NCBI GenBank assembly: GCA_030613045.1
Contig: JAUWMS010000019.1
Span: 1-12,695, forward strand
From: Candidatus Latescibacterota bacterium
Lineage (GTDB): Bacteria > Latescibacterota > 4484-107
DNA: 12,695 nucleotides
Reading direction: 5' to 3'
Shown here piece by piece: positions 1 through 6,739 of this stretch. The position numbers and the translations under genes are program-made. The notes under the pieces were generated by a model that was not told the DNA's origin, made no database searches, and was given only the letters and a program-made list of their open reading frames with translations. Within the stretch, counting starts at the first letter, position 1, and each line of letters starts with the position of its first letter.

Positions 1-2
1 AG

Positions 3-2816
3 GACATCACCGAACGGGTGCGGGCGGTGGAGCGCATCGAGCGTCTGAACAGCGTGCTCAGAGCCATCCGAAATGTCAACCAGTTGATTGTGTCGGAAAA
101 GGACCGGGACCCTCTGCTTCAGAAAGTCTGCGATGCCTTGATAGAGGCGCGAGACTATGATGCGGCATGGCTCGGCGCCTTGATGGATGGAAAATCCTTT
201 GCCGCGGTCAAGGGTTCCGGTCTTGGGGAAGAGGTCTCCCGTTTCCGCGAACGGGTGATGGACGGCGACTATCCCCCCTGTATCGAAAACGCGCTCGATG
301 GGGAAGCCCCTCCTCTCTTGGTCGTGGACAAGTCCGAAACGTGCGGAGATTGCTTTTTCAAAGAGGCATGCGCTGCCAGAGAAGTGGCGATCCTCCGTGT
401 CGAACACGCGAACCGGCTTTTCGGCCTGCTTGCCGTATCGCTTGCATCCGACGTTGCGGTGGACGACGAGGAGAAGAGCCTCTTGATAGAGGTGGCTGGC
501 GACATAGGGCTTGCGCTCCACGGCATGGAGTTGGAAGAGGCGCGCAAACGGGCGGAGGAGGAACTCAAAGTTCGTGCTCGAATACTGGAGAGCATGGCAG
601 AAGGCGTCAACATGTCTGACGAGAATGGCTCCATCTTCTTCACCAATCCAGTATTCGACGCCATGTTCGGATACGAGCGAGGCGAGTTGATCGGCAAAGG
701 CGTGTGGATTCTAAACGCGTATCCACCGGAAGAGAGCGCCCGGATCGTCGGCGAAGTCATGGAACAGTTGAAGACACACGGAACTTGGTCCGGGGAGTTC
801 GATAACCTTAAAAAAGACGGAACGCCGTTCAGTACCTATGTCCGTGTTAGCTCCTTGGAAGTATCGGGCAAGGAATACTGGATTTCTGTCCAGGAGGACA
901 TCACCGAGCGCAAGAAAATGGAGGAGGAATTGATCCGCTTGTCCGACGCGGTCAAAATGACGACAGACAGCATCGTAATCTCCGACATTGAGGCGAAGAT
1001 CACAGATGTAAATGAATCAACCCTGAAAATGTACGGCACGGGCGACAGAGCAGACTTGATCGGGAAAAGTTCCTTTGATTTTATCGTTCCTGAGGATCGG
1101 GAGAAAGCAGTTGCAGGCATGAAAGAAGTGGCGGAAAAGGGGTATATCAAGAATCAAAGGTATCATATTGTCATTAAGGACGGCAGTAGAGTTTCAGTAG
1201 AAATGAGCGCATCCATTATGAAAGGCGCAGGGGGCGAGCCCATAGGTCTTGTGGGCATAACCAGGGACATCACCGAGCGCGAGCAGGCGGCGGAGGCGCT
1301 TCGGGAGAGTGAGAAGATGTCACGGAGAGAGAGGGACAGACTCAGAAATATCTTTGAGGCCATGGATGATGGCGTTTACATCGTTGATCGGGATTACAAC
1401 ATCGAATATGTGAATCCCGTACTCACAGCGGATTTCGGCCCTTATGAAGGCCGCAAGTGCTATGCGTACTTCCACGATTTAGAGGAAGCCTGTCCCTGGT
1501 GCAAGAATCAGGATGTTTTTGCCGGGAAGACCGTGCGCTGGGAATGGTATTTGTCCAAGAACGGAAAAACATACGACTTGATTGACACGCCCCTCAGAAA
1601 CGCGGACGGTACCATTTCCAAATTGGAGCTATTCCGTGACATCACCGAACACAAGCACTTAGAGGAACAGCTCCGCCAGGCCCAGAAGATGGAGGCCATC
1701 GGAACCCTGACCGGAGGCGTGGCGCACGACTTCAACAACATCCTTACGGCGCTTCAGGGAAACACGGAGCTTGCTTTGATGAATGTCCCGGAGGATGATC
1801 CCGTGGCTCGGAATCTAAGCGAAATCCGAAAAGGAATTGAGCGCGCCGCGAGACTGACCCATCAGTTGCTTCTGTTCAGCCGCCAGCAGCCGATGGAGAT
1901 GACCATTCTGAACCTCAACAGAGTGGTTGACGAACTGATCAAGATGTTGAAGCGTCTCATCGGGGAGCACATCTCTTTGAGCACCGAACTGGCTTCCGGA
2001 CTCTGGAAAGTGAAGGGGGATTTCGGAACGATCGAGCAGGTGATCATGAATCTCGTGGTCAACGCCCGCGATGCGATGCCAAAGCGAGGAACGATCTCCA
2101 TCCGGACCCGGAATGCGGAGGTGGACGAGGTTTTTTGCAGCGCGTGCAAAGACGCGCGTCCCGGAAGATTCGTATGCCTGTCCGTGCGGGATAGCGGCGT
2201 GGGCATAGATCCGGCCATCAGGGATCGGATATTCGATCCGTTCTTCACCACAAAGGGGCTTGGGGTGGGAACGGGTTTGGGGCTCTCGGTGGTGTATGGG
2301 ATCGTCAAGCAGCACGAAGGGTGGATCACCATAGAAAGCGCCCCGGAAAATGGAGCGCTCTTCTCGGTATATCTTCCGGCGATTTCCATAGAGCCGGAGG
2401 AGAACCCGCAGAACGCATCTGTTTCCTTAGAAGCCTTCAGAGGCTCCGGAGAGCGCATTCTCGTGGTGGAAGATGAGGAGATCATAAGGGATTTGTCCGA
2501 GGAGGTGCTTTCTCAGAGCGGGTACGCCGCATTTCCCGCGGCGAATGCTCGGGAGGCTTTGGAGCTTTTTGAGAAAGAGGGAGGGAATTTTGATCTGCTT
2601 TTCTGCGATGTGGTGCTCCCGGACGGCAGGGGGCCTGAGCTATCGGAGCAGTTTCTGAAACGCAATCCCGGACTCGGGGTTTTGTTTACCAGCGGATATA
2701 TGGACGAGGAATCGGATTGGCGGGCTATTCGGGAAAGGGGTTATCCATTTCTCCAGAAGCCGTATTCTCCGTCCGACTTCCTCAGAGCGGTGCGCGATGC
2801 GCTGAAAAAGCATTAG
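3..2816 (+). CDS. Multi-sensor hybrid histidine kinase (GAF-PAS-PAS-PAS-HisKA-HATPase-receiver), 5' partial
   Basis: The frame is open to the window edge and its first residues (DITER) are the typical end of a PAS domain, so the gene begins upstream; the GTG at 18 is not a likely start. Numbering from that GTG, I see a GAF-like domain (about 10-170) with cysteines C88, C109, C112 and C118, then PAS domains at about 185-298 and 305-421, both ending in DITER, and a third PAS (about 440-545) with a CPWC motif. HisKA follows with the phospho-acceptor in GGVAHDFNN (H570). HATPase_c shows N682, DSGVGI (725-730) and GTGLGL (751-756). A C-terminal receiver (about 812-930) has acidic residues 818-820, phospho-acceptor D864 and K914. 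No membrane segment lies in the visible part, so it looks cytoplasmic. ATP-dependent autophosphorylation at H570 and relay to D864 are expected from the family; the signal is unknown. The next gene starts 19 bp later, so the two are probably co-transcribed. Confidence 0.95.
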   Translation, partial: DITERVRAVERIERLNSVLRAIRNVNQLIVSEKDRDPLLQKVCDALIEARDYDAAWLGALMDGKSFAAVKGSGLGEEVSRFRERVMDGDYPPCIENALDGEAPPLLVVDKSETCGDCFFKEACAAREVAILRVEHANRLFGLLAVSLASDVAVDDEEKSLLIEVAGDIGLALHGMELEEARKRAEEELKVRARILESMAEGVNMSDENGSIFFTNPVFDAMFGYERGELIGKGVWILNAYPPEESARIVGEVMEQLKTHGTWSGEFDNLKKDGTPFSTYVRVSSLEVSGKEYWISVQEDITERKKMEEELIRLSDAVKMTTDSIVISDIEAKITDVNESTLKMYGTGDRADLIGKSSFDFIVPEDREKAVAGMKEVAEKGYIKNQRYHIVIKDGSRVSVEMSASIMKGAGGEPIGLVGITRDITEREQAAEALRESEKMSRRERDRLRNIFEAMDDGVYIVDRDYNIEYVNPVLTADFGPYEGRKCYAYFHDLEEACPWCKNQDVFAGKTVRWEWYLSKNGKTYDLIDTPLRNADGTISKLELFRDITEHKHLEEQLRQAQKMEAIGTLTGGVAHDFNNILTALQGNTELALMNVPEDDPVARNLSEIRKGIERAARLTHQLLLFSRQQPMEMTILNLNRVVDELIKMLKRLIGEHISLSTELASGLWKVKGDFGTIEQVIMNLVVNARDAMPKRGTISIRTRNAEVDEVFCSACKDARPGRFVCLSVRDSGVGIDPAIRDRIFDPFFTTKGLGVGTGLGLSVVYGIVKQHEGWITIESAPENGALFSVYLPAISIEPEENPQNASVSLEAFRGSGERILVVEDEEIIRDLSEEVLSQSGYAAFPAANAREALELFEKEGGNFDLLFCDVVLPDGRGPELSEQFLKRNPGLGVLFTSGYMDEESDWRAIRERGYPFLQKPYSPSDFLRAVRDALKKH

Positions 2817-2835
2817 AAAGAAAGGCGGGAGACTG

Positions 2836-3654
2836 ATGAACAAGATGAAATTGGGGCTGATCGTCGGCGTCCCCGACGATCCGAGAGTGAGTTTCGAGAA
2901 GGTGCTCGAGCTGGATATTCCCACCTGTCAGCTTACCTGCACGGCGGAGCGCTTGGTGGACAAGCTGGATCCCAATAAGATCCGAAGGGCGGCCGATGAG
3001 TTGGGCATCGAGATCAGCTCGTTTTTTCTGCTCTTCGAGGGGCAGCGCTTTGATCTGAAGGACGGGCCGGCCACGATGGGGCTGGTGGCCGAATCGTTCC
3101 GAGAAAAGCGACTGAAGCTGGCCAAGCGGTTCTCCGACATGGTCGTGGAAATGGGCGTGCGCAGTATTACCTCCCACATCGGCTTTATCCCGGACGATCC
3201 CCGTGATCCCATCTACATCGGGTTCCTCGACGTGATGAAGGAACTGGCGGAATACTGCGGGAACAACGGGCAGATCTTCTGCTTCGAGACCGGGCAGGAA
3301 TTGCCTTCCACGTTGAAGCGCACCATCCGCGACGTGGGCACGGGGAATTTGTTCGTTAATCTGGACCCGGCCAACCTCATTCTGTACGGGATGGCAAATC
3401 CGCTCGATGCCGTCGAGATTTTCGGGGAATACGTCCGGGGCATGCACGCCAAAGATGGGATCTGGCCCAACCGGGACGAAGTGTTGGGGCACGAGACCGC
3501 GCTCGGGGAGGGCAAGGTGAATTTTTCGCTGCTGATTCCCCGTCTGAAGGAGAAGGGATTCGAGGGGCCGATCACCATCGAGCGGGAGATCAGCGGGCCT
3601 GAGCAGCGGACGGATATTCTCAAGGCGAAGGCGCTGTTGGAGCCGATGCTGTAA
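2836..3654 (+). CDS. Sugar phosphate isomerase/epimerase-like TIM-barrel protein (xylose isomerase-like / AP endonuclease 2 superfamily)
   Basis: This 272-residue protein has the usual length and layout of the AP_endonuc_2 (xylose isomerase-like) fold. Candidate divalent-metal ligands sit at the expected strand ends: E151 in CFETGQE, D177 in NLDPAN, H204 in GMHAKDG and E249 in TIERE. ITSHIGF (111-117) and the GEG turn near 225 also fit the family. Members isomerise or epimerise sugars, sugar phosphates or inositols; the substrate cannot be read from the sequence. No signal peptide is visible, so it should be cytosolic. A purine-rich ribosome site (GGCGGGAG) stands just before the ATG at 2836; a second in-frame ATG at 2845 is a less likely start. 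It follows the hybrid kinase by 19 bp. A repeat tract starts a few bases after its stop, and I see no separate terminator. Confidence 0.85.
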   Translation: MNKMKLGLIVGVPDDPRVSFEKVLELDIPTCQLTCTAERLVDKLDPNKIRRAADELGIEISSFFLLFEGQRFDLKDGPATMGLVAESFREKRLKLAKRFSDMVVEMGVRSITSHIGFIPDDPRDPIYIGFLDVMKELAEYCGNNGQIFCFETGQELPSTLKRTIRDVGTGNLFVNLDPANLILYGMANPLDAVEIFGEYVRGMHAKDGIWPNRDEVLGHETALGEGKVNFSLLIPRLKEKGFEGPITIEREISGPEQRTDILKAKALLEPML

Positions 3655-3661
3655 TTCTGAA

Positions 3662-3846
3662 GCAGGGGTCAGGGGGCAGGGGGCAGGAAAGACGGCGGAT
3701 ATCTTGATACGCACTGCGCTATACGACAACCCTATTTGCCTTCTGGGTCTCTGCCCTCTGGGTCTCTGACCTCTGGCCCTCTGCCCTCTGGCCTCTGGGT
3801 CTCTGGTCTCTGGCCCTCTGACCTCTGACTTCTGACTTCTGACTTT
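3662..3846. repeat. Pyrimidine-rich TCTG-unit repeat tract with purine-rich partner arm
   Basis: From about 3741 to 3846 the + strand consists of about 14 consecutive 7-8 base units, each beginning TCTG (TCTGGGTC, TCTGCCC, TCTGACC, TCTGGCCC, TCTGACT and variants). A shorter purine-rich stretch of the opposite sense (3662-3689, CAGGGGTCAGGGGGCAGG and similar) lies before it, separated by about 50 bases of ordinary sequence. A transcript could therefore fold into a long imperfect hairpin. Degenerate tracts of this kind are familiar intergenic elements in environmental bacterial genomes; I know of no established function. The tract ends four bases before the prmC start codon. Confidence 0.85.
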
Positions 3847-3849
3847 CCT

Positions 3850-4725
3850 ATGGAAAATAAACCCTGGACCATTCTCCGGATTTTGAATTGGACCGCGGAA
3901 TACCTCGATCAAAAGGGCATCGAGTCCGGCCGGTTGAACGCCGAACGGATGTTGGGGCATGCATTGGGCAAGCGCCGTCTGGACCTTTACCTTGAATATG
4001 ATTGCCCGCTTGCTCCCAGCGACCTGACCGCCTATAAGTCGCTGCTTCGGAAACGCACGAGCGGCCTTCCGCTTCAATACGTGTTGGGGGAGACCGAATT
4101 TTTTTCGCTCCCTTTCTCGGTGCGTCCTCCGGTGCTGATCCCCCGGCCGGAGACCGAGATGTTGGTGCAGGCCGCGCTCGACCGGTTGCGTGGGATGGAG
4201 GGACCGCTTTGGGTGGCGGATATCGGTACGGGCAGCGGAAGCATCTCGGTGGCTCTGACGGCCCATCTCGATGCAGTCACGATGGTTGCGACGGACTGCT
4301 CCGAGGAAGCCATCGCCCTGGCCGGGGAGAACGCCCGGCGCAACGGGGTATCGGACCGGATTACTTTTTTGCGCGGAGATCTTTTGAGTCCGCTGGAGTC
4401 CCTGAGTTTTGTGAACGGACTCAACGCGATCCTGTCCAATCCCCCTTACGTCCGCACCGACGAGTGGGATGCGCTTCCCCCGGAGATCCGCGATCACGAA
4501 TCCCGAATGGCCTTGGACGGCGGACCGGATGGACTTCTTTTTTACCGGAGACTGGCGGAAAGCGTGGGCCAATACTTGGCTCCGAATGGATTCCTATCGG
4601 TGGAGGTGGGCGACGGACAAGCCGAGGCCGTTCAGGAGATTCTGCGCGGGGAAGGCGGATTGAGTAAAATCGAGATCATCGAAGACTTGAACGGGATCGC
4701 ACGGGTGGTCGTTGCAAGCCGGTGA
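3850..4725 (+). CDS. prmC: Peptide chain release factor N5-glutamine methyltransferase
   Basis: The protein has 291 residues, close to the usual PrmC/HemK length. It methylates the glutamine of the GGQ motif in release factors RF1 and RF2 with S-adenosylmethionine, in the cytosol. The N-terminal helical substrate-binding domain (1-90) begins where other PrmC proteins begin and includes GLPLQYVLGETEFF. The Rossmann methyltransferase domain carries IPRPET (97-102), the SAM-binding DIGTGSG (124-130), the catalytic NPPY (197-200) and ALDGGPDGL (221-229). The neighbour is not prfA, which accompanies prmC in many bacteria. The region before the ATG is purely the TCTG repeat tract with no Shine-Dalgarno sequence, yet the N-terminal match argues for this start. 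Translation may therefore rely on an unusual initiation region. Confidence 0.95.
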   Translation: MENKPWTILRILNWTAEYLDQKGIESGRLNAERMLGHALGKRRLDLYLEYDCPLAPSDLTAYKSLLRKRTSGLPLQYVLGETEFFSLPFSVRPPVLIPRPETEMLVQAALDRLRGMEGPLWVADIGTGSGSISVALTAHLDAVTMVATDCSEEAIALAGENARRNGVSDRITFLRGDLLSPLESLSFVNGLNAILSNPPYVRTDEWDALPPEIRDHESRMALDGGPDGLLFYRRLAESVGQYLAPNGFLSVEVGDGQAEAVQEILRGEGGLSKIEIIEDLNGIARVVVASR

Positions 4726-4741
4726 GGGGTGATCCCGACTT

Positions 4742-4814
4742 CAGAATACAGGAGTCAGAATCCAGAATCCAGAATAGCTACTCCTGACTCCTGACTTCTG
4801 GATTCTGAATTCTG
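4742..4814. repeat. Imperfect long inverted repeat (CAGAAT/GTCAG-type hairpin) after prmC
   Basis: The left arm (4742-4779) is built from CAGAAT, CAGGAGTCAG and CCAGAATCCAGAAT words. The right arm (about 4776-4814) is CTCCTGACTCCTGACTTCTG followed by GATTCTGAATTCTG, and its reverse complement matches most of the left arm. The arms meet at AGCT, so the RNA could form a hairpin of nearly 37 bp with mismatches. It lies 16 bases after the prmC stop and has no U-tract, so it is not a classic terminator, though it could protect the 3' end of the message. It shares the CTGACT words with the tract before prmC. Confidence 0.75.
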
Positions 4815-4862
4815 CCCCATAGACAAACAACTAAATTCTTGAACAAAATTATTTTCATATTT

Positions 4863-4945
4863 TCACCGCAGAGACGCGGAGCGCGCAGAGCACTTCAAGC
4901 CCTTGCCTGAGGGGTTTCTCTGCGTCCTCTGCGCCTCTGCGTTAA
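4863..4945. repeat. CGCAGAG-type inverted repeat (hairpin element)
   Basis: The arms are 4867-4890 (CGCAGAGACGCGGAG...CGCAGAG) and 4918-4941 (CTCTGCGTCCTCTGCGCC...CTGCG). By eye they pair at about 20 of 24 positions around a 27-base middle. The element belongs to a widely seen class of bacterial intergenic repeats with alternating CGCAGAG words. It lies in the prmC-obg gap, about 50 bp before the obg start, and could influence the obg leader. I see no better promoter in this gap (4815-4990), which is AT-rich around 4830-4862. Confidence 0.75.
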
Positions 4946-4991
4946 AATTGTAGTTTAATTTTGTCCACCTACTTATGGACGGGAATTACTT

Positions 4992-5999
4992 ATGATGTTC
5001 ATAGATCATGCCAAAATACTCGTCAAGGCCGGCTACGGCGGGAACGGATGTCTGAGCTTCCGAAGGGAGAAGTTCGTTGCCCGGGGAGGCCCCAATGGAG
5101 GGGACGGCGGAGATGGGGGGGATGTGGTTTTTCGAGCGGATCAAAACTTGTCCACGCTGATGGATATGCGGTACAAACAGCAGTATAAGGCGAAGCGAGG
5201 CCGTCACGGTCAGGGAAAGGACATGCATGGGAGCAATGGGCGGGAGGTCGAGATACGGGTTCCTTTGGGAACGGTGATCAAGGATGCGGAGACCGGGGAA
5301 GTGCTCGCGGATTTGACGGCGGACGGTCAGAGGGAGGTGGTGGCCCGGGGCGGTCGGGGCGGACGGGGGAACGCGCATTTTGCCACGCCCACCAACCAGG
5401 CGCCGAGGCATTTTGAGGAGGGCACGCCCGGAGAAGAGAAAATGCTCCAGGTTGAACTGAAACTCATCGCCGACGTGGGGCTTGTGGGCTTTCCCAACGC
5501 CGGAAAATCCACGTTGCTTTCGCGGTTGTCTTCGGCGCATCCCCGGATCGCCGATTACCCCTTCACCACCCTGAAGCCCGCGCTCGGTATCGTTTCCTTA
5601 GGCGACTTCGACAGTTTTGTCATGGCCGATCTTCCCGGATTGATCGAAGGCGCGCACGAGGGCAAGGGGTTGGGATTTCAGTTCCTGCGCCACATCGAGC
5701 GCACCCGAGTGCTTCTCTTTTTGATCGAGTGCACCCGTCCGGATCCCGAAGATGACCTGACGGCGCTTCGGGAGGAGTTGAGGCTTTTCAGCCCGAAGCT
5801 GATGGAGAAGCCCTGGCTCGTGGCGCTGACCAAGGTGGATATCCTGAACGAAGCGGAGCGGGCGGAGATTTCTTTGAACGATGCGCTGCGCATTTCGGCC
5901 GTGGCCGGGATCGGGCTGAAGGAGTTGGTCTTTGCGATCAAGGCGCGGTTGCAGGACGCATCAGAGGCAACCCGCGATTTTAAATCGTGGGATGGTTGA
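4992..5999 (+). CDS. obg: Obg/CgtA family ribosome-associated GTPase
   Basis: The protein has 335 residues. The N-terminal glycine-rich Obg fold (1-159) shows GYGGNGCLSFRREKFVARGG, GGDGGDGGDV and GGRGGRGN. The G domain follows: P-loop GFPNAGKS (166-173), switch TT (192-193), DLPG (213-216), a G4 motif reading TKVD (280-283) where most Obg proteins have NKxD, and G5 ISA (301-303). It stops just after the G domain, without the extra C-terminal domain of some Firmicutes. Obg GTPases bind the large ribosomal subunit and act in late 50S assembly and stress signalling. The start is either ATG 4992 or ATG 4995; the latter gives the common MFIDHAKI opening, and GGACGGGA just upstream serves both. It is not next to rplU-rpmA as in many genomes. 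A terminator follows its stop. Confidence 0.96.
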   Translation: MMFIDHAKILVKAGYGGNGCLSFRREKFVARGGPNGGDGGDGGDVVFRADQNLSTLMDMRYKQQYKAKRGRHGQGKDMHGSNGREVEIRVPLGTVIKDAETGEVLADLTADGQREVVARGGRGGRGNAHFATPTNQAPRHFEEGTPGEEKMLQVELKLIADVGLVGFPNAGKSTLLSRLSSAHPRIADYPFTTLKPALGIVSLGDFDSFVMADLPGLIEGAHEGKGLGFQFLRHIERTRVLLFLIECTRPDPEDDLTALREELRLFSPKLMEKPWLVALTKVDILNEAERAEISLNDALRISAVAGIGLKELVFAIKARLQDASEATRDFKSWDG

Positions 6000-6036
6000 T
6001 TTCTGCTCAGATAGCCCTTAGCATACCCACATATTG

Positions 6037-6072
6037 AAGCCGCCTTTGCAAAAGTAAAGGCGGCTTTTTTTT
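6037..6072 (+). terminator. Rho-independent terminator after obg
   Basis: AAGCCGCCTTT (6037-6047) pairs perfectly with AAAGGCGGCTT (6056-6066) around an 8-base loop, and eight U residues follow. It ends the obg transcript and insulates the following AraC-type gene. The stem is a close relative of the terminator at 11528-11562, and the bases after the U-tract (CCGAACGAT..TCATT..CAG) are also shared. Confidence 0.92.
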
Positions 6073-6190
6073 AGCCGAACGATGCTCATTGACAGGTTTT
6101 GTATCAAAATCTCATCCTTGTGCGTCTAATAATAAATGAGGATCGTTTCGGATCGTTCGTCTCAGACCAACTCCAATGGAGATAGACGCT

Positions 6191-6547
6191 ATGAAGGGAG
6201 CGAACTCAGATTTGACAGAAAGCATCCTGGCGTTTATTGAGACACATTTCCGTAAGGATGTGTATGCGGAGGCTGTCGCCGAACGTTTTGGGATAAGCAG
6301 GGGGTATGTGTGTCGCATCGTCAAAAGCAGCACAGGGCTTAGCGTGGTGGAGTTTATTCATCAGAGGCGGATCGAGGAGGCTAAGCGGCTTTTGGGGGAG
6401 AGCAAGGATTGCATCTATGAGATCGCCGATCAAGTGGGGTTCAAGTGTCCGTGTTATTTTTCAAAGGTGTTCAAGGAGTTGGAAGGGGTGTCTCCTAAGG
6501 AATACCGGAGGCTTCACCTTCTCAGGGATAGGGACGGGGAAACGTAG
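6191..6547 (+). CDS. Stand-alone AraC/XylS-type DNA-binding transcriptional regulator (copy 1)
   Basis: From ATG 6191 the protein has 118 residues and is essentially only the AraC DNA-binding domain with two helix-turn-helix motifs, as in MarA and SoxS. The first HTH is around YAEAVAERFGISRGYVCRIV, the second around CIYEIADQVGFKCPCYFSKVFKE, ending in the family signature SPKEYRR. There is no sensor domain. I prefer 6191 to the in-frame ATG at 6176 because GGAG (6178-6181) is spaced correctly and the paralogue at 12067 starts at the equivalent residue. The 95 bp between the terminator and this gene show no clear promoter; a GGATCGTT word repeats at 6140 and 6150. The array of 19-bp repeats starts nine bases after its stop, so it probably activates the secreted-protein operon downstream; that link is inferred from position and from a repeat length close to the 20-bp marbox. 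Confidence 0.93.
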   Translation: MKGANSDLTESILAFIETHFRKDVYAEAVAERFGISRGYVCRIVKSSTGLSVVEFIHQRRIEEAKRLLGESKDCIYEIADQVGFKCPCYFSKVFKELEGVSPKEYRRLHLLRDRDGET

Positions 6548-6555
6548 GGTTTTGA

Positions 6556-6631
6556 GGTCACAATAGTGCAAGAAGATCACAATAGGACAAGAAGGTCACA
6601 ATAGGACAAGAAGATCACAAGAATGCAAGAT
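6556..6631 (+). repeat. Array of four 19-bp direct repeats (candidate AraC-type operator)
   Basis: Four units lie head to tail with no spacer: 6556-6574 GGTCACAATAGTGCAAGAA, 6575-6593 GATCACAATAGGACAAGAA, 6594-6612 GGTCACAATAGGACAAGAA, 6613-6631 GATCACAAGAATGCAAGAT. G(A/G)TCACAA is invariant, and the second half is mostly GGACAAGAA. The array ends seven bases before a consensus -35 box, the position of activator sites. A three-unit version stands before the same promoter at 12446-12502. AraC-type monomers bind asymmetric two-part sites of about this length, so each unit is plausibly one binding site. Confidence 0.88.
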
Positions 6632-6638
6632 TTAGGAC

Positions 6639-6667
6639 TTGACAAAGCGGATTTGAGGGGTTATATT
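6639..6667 (+). promoter_or_regulatory. Sigma70-type promoter of the secreted-protease operon
   Basis: TTGACA (6639-6644), a 17-base spacer and TATATT (6662-6667) make a near-consensus promoter, with a predicted start near 6674 and a leader of about 65 bases before the ATG at 6740. The same arrangement, TTGACA-17-TACATT, recurs at 12510-12538 with the flanks conserved. The 19-bp repeat array lies directly upstream. Confidence 0.82.
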
Positions 6668-6713
6668 AATGTTCAGTTTCACGGTTAATCTTCGGTATTC
6701 AGATTCGGAATTT
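6668..6713 (+). promoter_or_regulatory. Conserved initially transcribed region / leader shared by both promoters
   Basis: After the -10 box the words TGTTCA, TTTCACGGTT and GTATTC are kept in the same order and spacing as at 12539-12584, without gaps by eye. The reading frame starting at ATG 6669 has substitutions at all codon positions between the copies and would start before the predicted transcription start, so I regard this as a leader or operator extension and not a peptide gene. Confidence 0.5.
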
Positions 6714-6739
6714 GGGTAGCTTGAGGAAAGGAGAAAAAA

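Noticed and set aside
1862..2485. Long open frame on the - strand inside the histidine kinase
   Set aside because: It is antisense to the HATPase domain, whose motifs are all intact on the + strand; no ribosome site or recognisable domain.
3739..3846. Possible CRISPR array or coding repeat
   Set aside because: Units are 7-8 bases, degenerate and without spacers; the element is a simple low-complexity tract.
2782..4572. Long open frame on the - strand (596 codons) across the isomerase and the start of prmC
   Set aside because: It is the shadow of two well-supported + strand genes; its middle is low-complexity translation of the TCTG repeat tract, and no domain is recognisable.
6089..6117. 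TTGACA at 6089-6094 as promoter for AraC copy 1
   Set aside because: No acceptable -10 box occurs 16-18 bases downstream, so I do not call it a promoter.
6556..6631. Possible CRISPR array in the 19-bp repeats
   Set aside because: There are no spacers between units and no cas genes; the position next to a -35 box fits an operator.
6669..6719. 16-codon leader peptide starting at ATG 6669
   Set aside because: The ATG lies before the predicted transcription start, there is no ribosome site, and differences from copy 2 fall on all codon positions.
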